DNA of 64,000 nucleotides from Flaccisagitta enflata (GCA_965153355.1 OZ231127.1:54250001-54314000); one strand, 5' to 3'. Positions 32,280 to 45,824 are shown, counted from the stretch's first letter. Numbers and translations are program-made. The notes: a model not told the origin generated them from the letters alone.

Positions 32280-35180
32280 TAAGTTACCCGGGGTTATTAC
32301 ACCTACTTTGGATCGAGGTGCGTTGTTGTAAACCTTTATAACTCCTTAACTACTTGACCAAGAGTCTTCAAATTTTTCAGTGTATGTTGGTAAAAAGTGA
32401 CACTTTTGTTATGCAAAAGCCCAGAATCAGTGACTTGATTGGTTGAAGTCAGCAGACCGTTAAAAGAATTGCCATATTCAGGGTCAAATCAAATTTTTTG
32501 CAATGTGCTCTTCAATAAACTTTCTTTATTTGCTTGTCATTTCCAAACCAATTAAGCTAGCACCCTGGGATTGGACTCAAATCAAGGACAATTAAACATA
32601 GATTATAATTCTGCTCAAGAATTTTACGATTTTTAGTATTCAATTAAAACTTAGTTACTTTTTTCATGATTGATATTCCAAATTGAGAGTTTGGTATTAA
32701 GACACAATCTATGATTGAAATATCTACAGTACGAGAATCAAAGAACTGGGTAACTGGAGGGAAGCCATATCTGTAAAACGGCTAGGATTCATGATCAAAT
32801 TTTTTACCACAAAATGCACCTATAGGTGTACTATGTTGTTTAAGGTTTTGGAGCCATTCCAACGAATTCATTTTTTTTTGTCCAAAATTTTTTTTTTCTG
32901 TTTTTGGCTGATTTTGACTACAAAAATTACATTAAAAGAAAATTCTTTCATATGTATGTTAGTTAGATACGTTAACACACATTTCATTTTTTGTTGGGGA
33001 TTTTCCGCCAATTTTTGTGGCTATGGCACCCAAAACTCAAAAAACACAAAAAGTGGGATATTTCCTAAGATTTTCAATAAAATCCCTTGATTTTTTGTGT
33101 GGTAGTAGTTTTAGGATTCACTAATAAGTGTGCAAAATTTCAGCTCTTAAAATGAATTTTTGATACAGTTATGAAATTTTAAATTTTTCACAAAATGCAA
33201 TGTAGGACAATTTTTGGTCAAAATTTTTTTTTTCAAATAAAAAATTTTGCCAATTGTTATTTTTTGATAAAATAAATAACAAATTAAGAGTTTCTAAAAA
33301 AAATTTTGAACTAGCCCTCTTAGAAAAAAAATTTTTTTCTCAAAATTTGTGAAAATGACCCATTTTTTGAAGTTGAATAAAAACTGTTCCTGTCATCCGA
33401 TCAACTTCATTTTTGGTGGAGTTGTTACCTGTTATCTACCCTAACTTCACCTAAAATTTGAGCTCACTGCGACTAACGGTTGCGGAGATATTGACGTTCA
33501 AAGTTACTTTGTCAGAGCAAAATCAGCAAAATTGGCATTTTGGCCATTTTTGAGCTTGCATAAAATTGTATTTTTTCCTTCACACACCTCCATTTTGGCT
33601 GAAGTTACTCATGTTTATGCATATATTCATATTGCAAAATTTCACACTTGTCAGTCAAGCCGTTTTACAGTTATGGTGGTCCAAAGTTTCAAAAAATGCA
33701 AATTTTTCAATCAAATCTTAGGCGGAAAAATCAGCAAAAATTTTTCAAAAAAAGGTCTCCAAAGGGGGGGTCCAAAAAATTAGAAACTATTCTATTTTCC
33801 CAACTCAAAAACCCTGATGAAAACTTTTTTTTAAATTTTTTTGAAAAATTTTCACAGTAGTTTTTGTTGAAAAATTTGCATTTTTTGAAACTTTGGACCA
33901 CCATAACTGTAAAACGGCTTGACTGACAAGTGTGAAATTTTGCAATATGAATATATGCATAAACATGAGTAACTTCAGCCAAAATGGAGGTGTGTGAAGG
34001 AAAAAATACAATTTTATGCAAGCTCAAAAATGGCCAAAATGCCAATTTTGCTGATTTTGCTCTGACAAAGTAACTTTGAACGTCAATATCTCCGCAACCG
34101 TTAGTCGCAGTGAGCTCAAATTTTAGCTGAAGTTAAGGTAGATAACAGGTAACAACTTAACCAAAAATGAAGTTGATCGGATGACAGGAACAGTTTTTAT
34201 TCAACTTCAAAAAATGGGTCATTTTCACAAATTTTGAGAAAAAAATTTTTTTTTCTAAGAGGGCTAGTTCAAAATTTTTTTTAGAAACTCTTAATTTGTT
34301 ATTTATCTTATCAAAAAATAACAATTGGCAAAATTTTTTATTTGAAAAAAAAATTTTGATAAAAAATCTTCCTACATTGCATTTTGTGAAAAATTTAAAA
34401 TTTCATAACTGTAGCAAAAATTCATTTTAAGAGCTGAAATTTTGCACACTTATTAATGAATCCTAAAACTACTACCACACCAAAAATCAAGGGATTTTAT
34501 CAAAAATCTTAGGAAATATTCCACTTTTTGTGTTTTTTGAGTTTTGGGTGCCACAGCTATAAAAATTGGCGGAAAATCCCCAACAAAAAATGAAATGTGT
34601 GTTAACGTATCTAACTAACATACATATGAAAGAACTTTCTTTTAGTGTAATTTTTGTAGTCAAAATCAGCAAAAAACAGAAAAAAAAAATTTTGGACAAA
34701 AAAGAAATGAATTCGTTGGAATGGCTCCAAAACCTTAAACAACATAGTACACCTATAGGTGCATTTTGTGGTAAAAAATTTGATCTTGAATCCTAGCCGT
34801 TGTACAGATATGGCTTCCCTCCAGTTACCCAGTTCTTTGATTCTCGTACTGTATCATTTGGCACCAACCCCAAGGTGTAAGCTCATTTCTTATAAAGATT
34901 TCAAGCAGATAAAGATAGCTTTTTATGAGAAATATTGCAAAAAAAATTGATTTAGCCCCCAAAATAGCAGTTATTTCAATTTTTTGGTGACTTCAACCAA
35001 TTGAGTCCTTGTTGTTGAGGTCACTTATTATCGTTGTTGTTGTCCTTGTTGTTGAGGTCACTTATTATCGACATACACTAAAAATTTGAAGACTTTTGGT
35101 CTAGTTATTTCAGATTTATAGAGGTTTACAATAACCCACTTTGATCTGAAGACGGTGTACTTGTAACCTTAGGTTATGTG
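32280..35180. mobile_element. 2.9-kb long inverted repeat (foldback)
   Basis: The inner arms 32727-33708 and 33867-34852 are inverted copies with few differences: ACAGTACGAGAATCAAAGAA at one end mirrors TTCTTTGATTCTCGTACTGT at the other, and TGAAAAATTTGCATTTTTTG flanks a spacer of about 158 bp. Outside them, 32320-32412 and 35020-35135 are a second, more diverged mirrored pair (GTCTTCAAATTTTTCAGTGT on the left). The outermost blocks also mirror loosely. Identical frames appear on opposite strands in the two arms but contain no recognisable domain. A transcript across it would form a hairpin with arms of about 1 kb. Confidence 0.8.
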
Positions 35181-35189
35181 TAGTTTATG

Positions 35190-36045
35190 CGCACGCGGCT
35201 CTGTACGTTGGTCTGTCGGTTGGTCCATTGGTCCATCAGGAGGTTAGTCATATCATCAATTTCTAGTTTTTCTGTCATTATTGAGATCATTCTGAATCTC
35301 ATATGCACATATGCAGTGACACAATTATCTAATTTGTAATAATGTATATATGTTATCAAGTTGAAGATTCAAAACAGAGCGCGCGATTTTTAATTCAAAA
35401 CTTTTGTCAGAATTGTTTCTATTTCATTTGATTTGAACCAGACGTGGGCGCATTGACGCCTATGTCATTTATTGAGTTACAAAAAATCTAAAATTCTTCA
35501 TTTTGTATTTTAGTATATGTTACCTCTCCTGTTATACCAGATTACATAAATGTACAAACAGCAAAACTTCGCTGTAACGGTCCAAGTGGTTATTGCCAAT
35601 AGCCAATAGTGATATACTATCTAGGAAAAAATGTTATTATCACCTAATGTTGATGGTATGTTCTCCCCCCGCATGTGCTCAAAACTCATGTACCTGATTG
35701 TTTTTGGTTATTTTTTGTATACATATTGATTAGAATAAAAGAGAAAAACAATTCAGGGACAGCGATATTATTTTTTTCATGACAACTTTGAGATGGTTGT
35801 GGTCAAAATAGTAGATTTTGGTTATTTTTGGCATAAAAAAATGGGCTACTTCTCCTTCGAAATTTCACTTAAAATCCATGAGATTATAAAACTAGAGCTC
35901 AAGAGATAACCAGACGTGTAATACGCATGTTTCTATCGTTTTTTGGTAAAATTTGAAAGCATTTCAAAGATTGATGGGTTGGAAAATTTTTCTTTGTCAT
36001 TTTTGAAAGTACATGATCAACTACAAACTGTTCGATTTAGTTGCC
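35190..36045. other. Hairpin-end fragment, otherwise nothing seen
   Basis: 35187-35260 is a truncated Helentron-like end (GCGCACGCGGCTCTGTACGT, then GGTC/GGTCC repeats). The rest is AT-rich without features. Confidence 0.4.
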
Positions 36046-39000
36046 AGTCTACAACCCACTTTCGGTTGGTCCGTCCTTTGGTCCATCGATCCGTCCATTT
36101 GTCATCGATTTAGCATGTTTTAGGCATCGCTGCTCCTGCCTAAGTGTCCAAAAGGTCTCCTACATTGTTGCCCATGTCTACTCCTGAATTACTGCCCATG
36201 TCCGCTCCTGAATTACTGCACATGTCCACTCCTACATTACTGCCCATGTCCACTCCTACATTACTGCCCATGTCCACTCCTACATTACTGCCCATGTCCA
36301 CTCCTACATTACTGCCCATGTCCACTCCTACATTACTGCCCATGTCCACTCCTACATTACTGCCCATGTCCACTCCTACATTACTGCCCATGTCCACTCC
36401 TACATTACTGCCCATGTCCACTCCTACATTACTGCCCATGTCCACTCCTACATTACTGCCCATGTCCACTCCTACATTACTGCCCATGTCCACTCCTACA
36501 TTACTGCCCATGTCCACTCCTACATTACTGCCCATGTCCACTCCTACATTACTGCCCATGTCCACTCCTCCATTACTGCCCATGTCCACTCCTACATTAC
36601 TGCCCATGTCCACTCCTACATTACTGCCCATGTCCACTCCTCCATTACTGCCCATGTCCACTCCTACATTACTGCCCATGTCCACTCCTCCATTACTGCC
36701 CATGTCCACTTCTACATTACTGCCCATGTCCACTCCTACATTACTGCCCATGTCCACTCCTACATTACTGCCCATGTCCTCTCGTCCGTTACTGCCCATG
36801 TCCACTCCTACATTATTGCCCATGTCCACTCCTATATTACTGCCCATGTCCACTCCTACATTACTGCCCAAGTCCACTCCTACATTACTGCCCATGTCTA
36901 CTCCTACATTACTGCCCATGTCCACTCCTACATTACTGCCCATGTCCACTCCTACATTACTGCCCATGTCCACTCCTACATTACTGCCCATGTCCACTCC
37001 TACATTACTGCCCATGTCCACTCCTACATTACTGCCCATGTCCACTCCTCCATTACTGCCCATGTCCACTCCTACATTACTGCCCATGTCCACTCCTACA
37101 TTACTGCCCATGTCCACTCCTACATTACTGCCCATGTCCACTCCTACATTACTGCCCATGTCCACTCCTACATTACTGCCCATGTCCACTCCTACATTAC
37201 TGCCCATGTCCACTCCTACATTACTGCCCATGTCCACTCCTACATTACTGCCCATGTCCTCTCCTCCATTACTGCCCATGTCCACTCCTACATTATTGCC
37301 CATGTCCACTCCTATATTACTGCCCATGTCCACTCCTACATTACTGCCCAAGTCCACTCCTACATTACTGCCCATGTATACACCTACTATACTGCCCAGG
37401 TCCACTCCTACATTACTGCCCATGTCCACTCCTACATTATTGCTCATGTCCACTCCTATATTACTGCCCATGTTCACTCCTCCATTACTGCCCATGTCCA
37501 CTCCTACATTACTGCCCATGTCCACTCCTACATTACTGCCCATGTCCACTCCTACATTACTGCCCATGTCCACTCCTACATTACTGCCCATGTCTACTCC
37601 TACATTACTGCCCATGTCCACTCCTACATTACTGCCCATGTCCACTCCTACATTACTGCCCATGTCCACTCCTACATTATTGCCCATGTCCACTCCTCCA
37701 TTACTGCCCATGTCCACTCCTACATTACTGCCCATGTCCACTCCTCCATTACTGCCCATGTCCACTTCTACATTACTGCCCATGTCCACTCCTATATTAC
37801 TGCCCATGTCCACTCCTACATTACTGCCCATGTCCTCTCCTCCATTACTGCCCATGTCCACTCCTACATTATTGCCCATGTCCACTCCTATATTACTGCC
37901 CATGTCCACTCCTACATTACTGCCCAAGTCCACCCCTACATTACTGCCCATGTATACTCCTACATTACTGCCCATGTCCACTCCTACATTACTGCCCATG
38001 TCCACTCCTACATTATTGCCCATGTCCACTTCTACATTACTGCCCATGTCCACTCCTACATTACTGCCCATGTCCACTCCTACATTACTGCCCATGTCCA
38101 CTCCTACATTACTGCCCATGTCCTCCTCCCATGTCCATGTCCACTGTCATTACTGCCCATGTCCACTCCTACATTACTGCCCATGTCCACTCTACATTAC
38201 TGCCCATGTCCACTTCTACATTACTGCCCATGTCCACTCCTACATTACTGCCCATGTCCACTCCTACATTACTGCCCATGTCCACTCCTACATTACTGCC
38301 CATGTCCACTCCTACATTACTGCCCATGTCCACTCCTACATTACTGCCCATGTCCACTCCTACATTACTGCCCATGTCCACTCCTACATTACTGCCCAAG
38401 TCCACTCCTACATTACTGCCCATGTCCACTCCTACATTACTGCCCATGTCCACTCCAGAATTACTGCCCAAGTCCACTCCTACATTACTGCCCATGTCCA
38501 CTTCTACATTACTGCCCATGTCCACTCCTACATTACTGCCCATGTCCACTTCTACATTACTGCCCATGTATACTCCTACATTACTGCCCATGTTCACTCC
38601 TCCATTACTGCCCAAGTCCACTCCTACATTACTGCCCATGTCCACTCCTACATTACTGCCCATGTCCACTCCTACATTACTGCCCATGTTCACTCCTACA
38701 TTACTGCCCATGTCCACTCCTGAATTACTGCCCAAGTCCACTCCTACATTACTGCCCATGTCCACTCCTACATTACTGCCCATGTCCACTCCTACATTAT
38801 TGCCCATTTCCACTTCTACATTACTGCCCATGTTCACTCCTACATTACTGCCCATGTCCACTCCTACATTACTGCCCATGTCCACTCCTCCATTACTGCC
38901 CATGTCCACTCCTACATTACTTCCCTTTTCCACTCCTATATCACTGCCCATGTTCACTCCTACATTACTGCCCATGTCCACTCCTGAATTACTGCCCAAG

Positions 39001-39066
39001 TCCACTCCTTCATTACTGCCCATGTCCACCACTGAGCGACCAAGGTTACCGTATATCCAGCCTTGT
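36046..39066 (+). mobile_element. Helentron-like element with a giant 24-bp minisatellite core
   Basis: The left side reads CAGTCTACAACCCACTTTCG, GGTTGGTCCGTCC, and GGCATCGCTGCTCCTGCCTA. The right side reads CGACCAAGGTTACCGTATAT then CCAGCCTTGTT, the family terminus. Between them lies the 24-bp array. The shared ends show that the array sits inside an element of the same family as 15526-15724. Confidence 0.65.
36165..39030. repeat. 24-bp minisatellite, about 119 units
   Basis: The unit is 24 bp: ACTCCTACATTACTGCCC followed by ATGTCC. Being a multiple of three without stops, it leaves long open frames on both strands (8-residue repeats LLPMSTPT forward, DMGSNVGV reverse). Variant units (CCATTA for ACATTA, TATATT, CAAGTCC) recur in blocks spaced about 480-600 bp, so larger segments were duplicated. 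At about 38120-38200 units with non-multiple-of-three lengths break the frames. That break and the mobile-element setting argue against a protein. Confidence 0.9.
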
Positions 39067-39454
39067 TATATCTTATATGGGCAAGAATGTAAAATCCATT
39101 GATTACAAATGAAAATTTTCAGCCCCTTGAGACATCTGTTACTCTAGGATGTTGTCTTTATTTATCGATACATGTACTTTAGTCTATTGGCGCGCTTTTC
39201 ATCATTGTGATTTTTTTTTCGAAGTTTGTCAAACTGTTCATGACATGAAAATTTTTATTTATGTTTAAAAAAACTTTTCGTTCTACTTATGCTAATTTCT
39301 ATTTCTAATCTTTTTTATGCATTTTGAAATGGATTGAAATGAAAATGAACACACTCTCCAAACCTTTGCAGGGAGAGTGACGACTTACAATAGAACACAT
39401 CAGAAAGATTATTAGTTAGCCATAAGTCCAATACGATAAATTATCTGTGATGTA
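39067..39454. other. No feature seen
   Basis: AT-rich unique sequence. Confidence 0.4.
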
Positions 39455-39690
39455 ACTTAGGGTGTGTTTTTACTGATGACAAGAATCTCGATTTCAGCGT
39501 GAAAACATATTCAAGAATTTCAAATGTCCCACAAGGGAGTGAGTGAAGTGAGTGAGCAAGCCCGTGAACTGAGTGAGGGAGCAAAGCAATTGGAGCAAAA
39601 CGGAGCAGAGTGGTGCAAGCGAACAAATAGAGCAAGCAACCGACTGACCTCTTATAAATGCAATTGTTTGTGACTCGAAACCCGCCCTTA
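39455..39690 (+). mobile_element. MITE with GAGCGAGC-rich core, copy 4
   Basis: Begins GGGTGTGTTTTTACTGATGA and ends GTGACTCGAAACCCGCCC. TTA abuts both ends, compatible with a 3-bp PIF/Harbinger-type target. Internal TTCAAGAATTTCAAATGTCCC is shared with copy 1. Confidence 0.55.
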
Positions 39691-39977
39691 CCCTCCCTCA
39701 AGTACCCTAATCTTGGTAATGGGAAAGGCTCAGAAGCAAGAAGTTGGGGTAGATGGTTGCCTTATCATTTGAGTCTTTTACATCGATAAATTACAAGTAA
39801 TATGGTACGTGAAAGATTGGTTTCTTAGTTAATTAGATTTATTTGAAAGTAAAATCTAAGCAGAGTATTGGATTTTTGTGCCTCATCTCATCACGGATCA
39901 ATAAAAAAAGACCCTCTTTTAAATCGATATTTTAGCTAGTTTGTCATTGATTTTAAGTAATATAGCTTGCATGATTA

Positions 39978-40184
39978 ACAAGGCCGGATACACGGCTACC
40001 CTAGTCGCGTGCGGGTGGGCAGGAGCAGTGCTGGGGAAGGTCACCAGGGTGTCTGGGCAGGAGCCGTATGCTCAAAAAGTTCAAAAACGCTGAAAAAGTA
40101 AAAAGGGGACCAACCGACCAACCAACCAACCAACCGATCGACCAACATAGCGGGGTGTAGAGTCGCGTAGCACGCGACTAAAAA
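39978..40184 (-). mobile_element. Helentron-like element, short intact copy
   Basis: AACAAGGCCGGATACACGGC, subterminal AGTCGCGTGCGGGTGGGCAG, GAGCAGT, GGTCACCAGGGTGTCTGGGC, (GACC/AACC)n, AGCGGGGTGTAGAGTCG, and hairpin AGTCGCGTAGCACGCGACTA then AAAA. Both ends are clear; a good type copy on the minus strand. Confidence 0.8.
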
Positions 40185-40528
40185 GTCCCTCATTTTAGCT
40201 TCCGGGTTGACAAGAAAAACTTCTTAACTTTCAAGCGTCTGGGCGTAGCAAAAAAAAAGTGGAAACAGTCGGAAATCATTTTCACAATTCCATGAAAGAA
40301 AGCAAGTGCTAAAGAATTAGTATATTCATTTCTAGGCACAAGTCACGAAGAAAATTTTTCATGTAGGCAGCAGACCTCTTGATTATGATTTTCTTCCGGG
40401 CAGCAGGATTTGTACCCCAAAATCTTCCGACAGACCATCTGGTTTAACACCAAGCAAAAAAATTACCATAAAATTGGGTTTCAGCTTAATCAGCTAATAA
40501 AAACACTTTCATCGTTGGTATATTCTAG

Positions 40529-40640
40529 TCGCGTGCATGTGACTCTGTTGCTCTGTCAGTCCATCCATCTGTCCGTCCATCCATCTGTGCGTCCATCCAT
40601 CTGTCCGTCCATCCATGAATTGGTCCATCCATACATTCGT
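40529..40640 (+). mobile_element. Helentron-like element, hairpin end with (GTCCATCCATCT)n
   Basis: TAGTCGCGTGCATGTGACTC followed by a GTCC/ATCC microsatellite; the far end is lost. A short GGAA run (40742-40785) and a T-rich polypyrimidine stretch (40860-41100) follow, with no gene. Confidence 0.55.
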
Positions 40641-40973
40641 CACATTAATTTTTTTACTTTTTTGGGTATTTCAAGGTGAAGTTAAGGTTAAGTTATTTCT
40701 ATACAAAAAATCAACATTGCTAATCTCTTGGTCAGTTGGTGGGAAGGAAGGAAGGAAGGTGGGAAAGAAGGAAGGAAGGAAGGAATGGGGAAGGAGAGCC
40801 AGGAAGGGAAGGGAAGCATGTTACTGTTGGCCTGTGAAGCCAATTTCATGATTGAAAAAAAAACGAATTTCCCTCTCTTTTAGTTTTTCTCTCATTTTCT
40901 ATTCTTTTTTCTCTTCTTTTTATTTCTCTCCATTTCATTTTTCTTCTTCTTCTTTTTTTTTTTCCATTTCCTT

Positions 40974-41031
<58 letters not shown>

Positions 41032-41312
41032 TTCCTGTTCCCTTTCTTTTTGATTTTATTCTCTGCTTCTTTCTTTTCTTCTATCTTTTCCTTTTATCCT
41101 TTTCCCCCCAAACCCTTCCGACATGCCCCCTTCCCTTCCAAGCAGCGGCGCTGCATGCTGCAACATAATCAAGAGGTCTGGACTTGGCAGTCATGAAGTT
41201 TGCCAAGCCCTGCTAGATATGGCCCCTCTTGCACCGTGATCGCGTAATTGACAAAAGGACTCCCGCGTGTTCTACAGTTTGGAACTCGTGTTCTTTCTTC
41301 TTTGTTTCACTT

Positions 41313-42830
41313 AACAAGGCCAACACCTATAAGTCGCGTGCAAGACAAAAACTTCTTAATTGACCTGACTCCTTATTGTATGTCTTTATTGACTCAAACC
41401 ACACTTAGACTAGACTTAAACCAGACTTAAACCAGACTTCAACCAGACCTAAACAAGACATAAACCAGACCTACACCAGACTTAAACCAGAATTTAATCA
41501 GACTTGAACCTGAATTAATCTGGACTTAAATCTTACCTAAACCAGACCTAAACCAGACCTAAACCAGACATAAACCAGAATTTGTCCAGACATGAACCAG
41601 TAATAAACCAGACTTTAACCAGACTTTTACCAGACTTTAACCAGACTTTAACCAGCCGTAAACCAGACCTTAATAAAACTTAAACCAGACTTAAACCAGA
41701 CTTAAACCAGACATAAACTAGAATTTAACCTGACTTAAACTAAAGTTCATTCAGACCTAAAGCATCTTAAACCAGACTTAAACCAGACTTAAATCAAACT
41801 GAAACCAAACCTTGCAGAGAAAAATAACCTTAAGTGGCTCATAATGACTAGGAACGACTTAAAATGACTTGAGATGACATGAAATGACTTAAAATGACTT
41901 GAGATGACTTGAAATGATGTAAAATGACAAAAACTATAAAAGCCAAAAAATCAACTTAGAGTGACTTTGAATGACTTCAAATGACTTATAATAACTTAAA
42001 ATGACTTAAACCAGACTTAAATATCACTTAAACCAGACTTGAACCAGATTTCAACCAGACTTTAACCAGACTTAAGCCAGACTTAAACCAGACATAAACT
42101 AAATTTTAACCTGACTTATACTAGACTTCAACCAGATTTAGACCATCTTAAACCAGACTTATACCAGACGTAAACCACACTTAAACCACACTTAAACCAT
42201 CTTAAACCATCTAAAACCAGACTTAAACCAGACTTAAACCAGACTTAAACCAGACTAAAACCAGACTTAATCCAGACTTAATCCAGACTTAAACCAGACT
42301 TAAACCAGACTCAAACCAGACTTAAACCAGACTTAAACCAGGCGTAAACCAGACTTAAACCGGACTTAAACCAGACATAAACCAGAAGTGACTCAAAATA
42401 ATGTAAAATGATGAAAACTACAATAGCCAAAAACAACTTAAGTAACTTAGAATGATTAAGAATGACTTATGATAACTTTAATGACTTATAATGACTTAAA
42501 ATGACTCAGAATGACTAAGAATGACTTAAAATGACTTTAAATGACTTGAAATGACTTAAAATGACTTAAAATGACTTAAATTAACTTGAAATGACAAAAA
42601 TAACAAAAAATGACAAAATGACTACTGACTAAAAATAACTCAAAATGACTGAATATGACTTAAATTGGCTTAAAATTGTCTTGGAATAACTTAAAATAAC
42701 TGAAAATGACTTAAAATGACTTCAAATGACGTAAAACGACAAAAAAAGCTAAGTGGGACCGACCGACCAACCAACAAACCAACCAACAGACGGACAGAGT
42801 GGGTCATAGAGTCGCATGCATGCGACTAAA
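41313..42830 (-). mobile_element. Helentron-like element with 1.3-kb minisatellite core
   Basis: Starts AACAAGGCCAACACCTATAA then GTCGCGTGC, and ends with (GACC/AACC)n and hairpin AGTCGCATGCATGCGACTA. The core is an 11-bp ACTTAAACCAG array interrupted by AAAATGACTT arrays. These units are reverse complements of those in the element at the start of the window. Complete copy. Confidence 0.75.
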
Positions 42831-42924
42831 AATGAATGAAGCATAAGAAGAGTATCAATGATCAGTGACCATTTACTGCATTTAGATTGGCTACTCATTC
42901 ATCGCTGAACGCCTACGTCAACAG

Positions 42925-43217
42925 TAGGGTGGTCCGGAATTGGGTCAAATTTCATATATTGATATACTTGAGCCCTTTGCACAGAAGGATTTCTCACAAG
43001 CTGGGGTGTGAAATCATACAAGAAACCTTGTCGGCAAAACTATAGGGTTGCTATGAGGATTTTTTTATTGCCATAGGAAGCCTATAGTTTTGCCGCCATG
43101 GTTTAATCTTCAAATTCAGACCTCTACTTGTGGGAAAACCTTCTTTTTTGGTATATTTATGCAAAAAACTTGAGTATATCATTTTTTGAAATTTGACCCT
43201 ATTTCGTGACCACCCTA
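42925..43217. mobile_element. Foldback hAT MITE with 8-bp target duplication
   Basis: Terminal inverted repeat TAGGGTGGTCCGGAATTGGG; the right end reversed is TAGGGTGGTCACGAAATAGG, continuing GTCAAATTTCA on both sides. GTCAACAG flanks both sides (42917-42924 and 43218-43225). TAGGG fits the hAT terminus and 8 bp its duplication length. Inner blocks also mirror (GGCAAAACTATAGG and CCTATAGTTTTGCC). 293 bp, non-coding. Confidence 0.8.
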
Positions 43218-43458
43218 GTCAACAGGTCTCAAGATGATGTTTCTTTGGCAATTTCTTGCAAACTCTCTTTCCACCCAGGTACTGTAGAAACAAATGACAG
43301 ATTATCAAAATTTATTGGTAGTGGGGCATGTGACAAGAAAAAAGATGAGAACAAAGTCACCCTACTATCTTAGAAAAAAAATCTTCCGACCTGTAACAAA
43401 AATGTATTCATTAGTGTAAAAATGAATACATATCACTTACAAATTGATCAATAATTAG

Positions 43459-43550
43459 TGTGATCTCCCTTGGACTGAATCAGGGCCGCCATTGGTTGGA
43501 GAAGCTATTTCAAGAGCTCCTCGAGGTATTCTAGATTGATGGCTTCTCAG
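43459..43550 (-). pseudogene. Tc1/mariner transposase C-terminal relic
   Basis: On the minus strand the bases read INLEYLEELLK, a stop, then LLQPMAALIQSKGDHTNY and a stop. The ending (PMxALIxxKGxxTxY, then stop) has the spacing of the conserved C-terminus of Tc1-like transposases. About 30 residues are visible and one internal stop is present. The sequence upstream on this strand is replaced by a Helentron-like element. Confidence 0.45.
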
Positions 43551-43570
43551 ATCTTTCTCGCGATTTTCTT

Positions 43571-44142
43571 AGTCGGGTACTACGCGACTCTACACCCCGC
43601 TTTGTCGGTCCATTGGTTGGTCGGTTGGTCGGTCCCCTTTTTGGGCAGCGGCCTCAAAGGGCCGATGTCCTGTAGGACACAGGGGGGAATTTCGAGACGT
43701 CCCTCCTTCCGTCCGTCCTTCCGTCCCTCCGTCCCCCCCCCTTGGCCATCGGGGGCCTCAATTTTGCTCTCTCAGGCATGATTTTAGCCCTCTGAGCCAT
43801 CAAAATAGGCAGAATAGCCCTTTCAGTCCTCAATTCAGCCCTTGAGACCTTAAATCAGCTCTCCAGACCTCCAATCTGCCCTCCAGACCTCAAATTAGCC
43901 CTCCATACCCCAAATCCACCCTCCAGGCCTCACATCAGCTCTTTCAGCCTCAAATTTGTCCTCTGGGCCTCAAGCCTGCCCCTCAAACCTCAAATCTACT
44001 GCTAAGAACCTAATTCTGCCCTCCGGGCTTCAAAACCGCCTTCAATGACCTCTATCCATCTTCTCCTAATATACCTCAGGACGTCTCGAAATTCCCCCCT
44101 CTGTCCTACTGGACATCGGCCCTTTGGGGCCGCTGCCCTGCT
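43571..44142 (+). mobile_element. Helentron-like hairpin end carrying an FB-like element
   Basis: AGTCGGGTACTACGCGACTC, CCCCGCTTTGTCGGTC, a GGTY tract and GTCCCCTTTTT, then the FB-like block 43643-44138 (GGGCAGCGGCCTCAAAGGGC to CGGCCCTTTGGGGCCGCTGC) with CCTCAAATCTGCCCTCC units. The junction matches that at 19219. The right Helentron-like end is not seen. Confidence 0.6.
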
Positions 44143-44163
44143 CTCTCCACTTCTTCACAGTCA

Positions 44164-44879
<716 letters not shown>

Positions 44880-45175
44880 GGCCACAATATAGGTCTAAGG
44901 GGCCAAAATAATGTATCTTGGGCCAGAATCGGGGTTTTCTGGCCAGATTTGGGCCATTTCGCTTGGATCTGGGCCATTTTGCTTAGATTTGGGCCATATT
45001 GCTTGGATTTGGCCTATTTGGCAGAATATGGGTCAGAATAGGTCCCAAAGGAGACAAAGCCCTCAGGATTGGGCGGGGGGACGGACATACGGATGTACGG
45101 AAGTACTCTTGGATGGACGTACGGACAGAGGGATAGACGGACAGTTTCCCCTTGTGTTCTACAGGACTGCCCAAA
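44880..45175. repeat. Degenerate FB-like element
   Basis: GGGCCATTTTGCTTAGATTT units, then GGTCCCAAAGGAGACAAAGC, ACGGACATACGG, and GTGTTCTACAGGACTGCCC. Parallel to 23990-24190. Confidence 0.5.
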
Positions 45176-45824
45176 AACCAAGACTTTATGAGAAAAAAAC
45201 CAAATGCACATCGAAAACGCTGATTATAATCAATAATCATTTTAGTAATAAACAGGCAATAATGCTCAGAAAAATTGTTTTGGTTTATCATACAGTCATG
45301 CTTGGATAAATTGCAACTGGATTCTCAATCCTACTACTCGGTCGAAAATCAGAAAAACCTAGCAAAATCATCGATCAAATTGAAGCTTTTCAAAAGATGA
45401 AGAGATTGAGACCAATCAGAGCAAAGTTTGTTGATGCATTTAGATGGAATGCTTTTTTGAAGAGAAGGACTAAAAAATGGGGAGGGAAATTCATCATTGG
45501 GAAAAAAATCGAAAAACGTTTTTCGATTTTTTGAGTTTCGCTTAGGAATTAATTTTTTTCCATTTTCGCTTGAGATGTTTTGAGGAAGTTGGGTCACGAC
45601 TAGGCTCGCCCGAGGCTGGGGTTGAAATTGGTACAGGGTGAAAGAGGGCACTTTTTTACACCTTCTGGAAAAAATCAGGGCACTGTCGGAATAATACTTT
45701 AGGCGCTATGAATTTTTTAATCTTTTTTTATTTTTTCACATTTTCCACATTTTTCTCAAAGATCTTTATTTTTCATCGATCTCAATTTTGAGCCCTAAAT
45801 AACAACAAAAATGAGTTCAGCAGA

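Noticed and set aside
32791-34796. Pairs of identical frames on opposite strands
   Set aside because: They are mirror images created by the long inverted repeat; composition is low-complexity and no domain is recognisable.
36140-39112. Long open frames of 287-859 codons on both strands
   Set aside because: They follow from a 24-bp repeat unit without stops. Frame-breaking units and mobile-element ends argue against coding.
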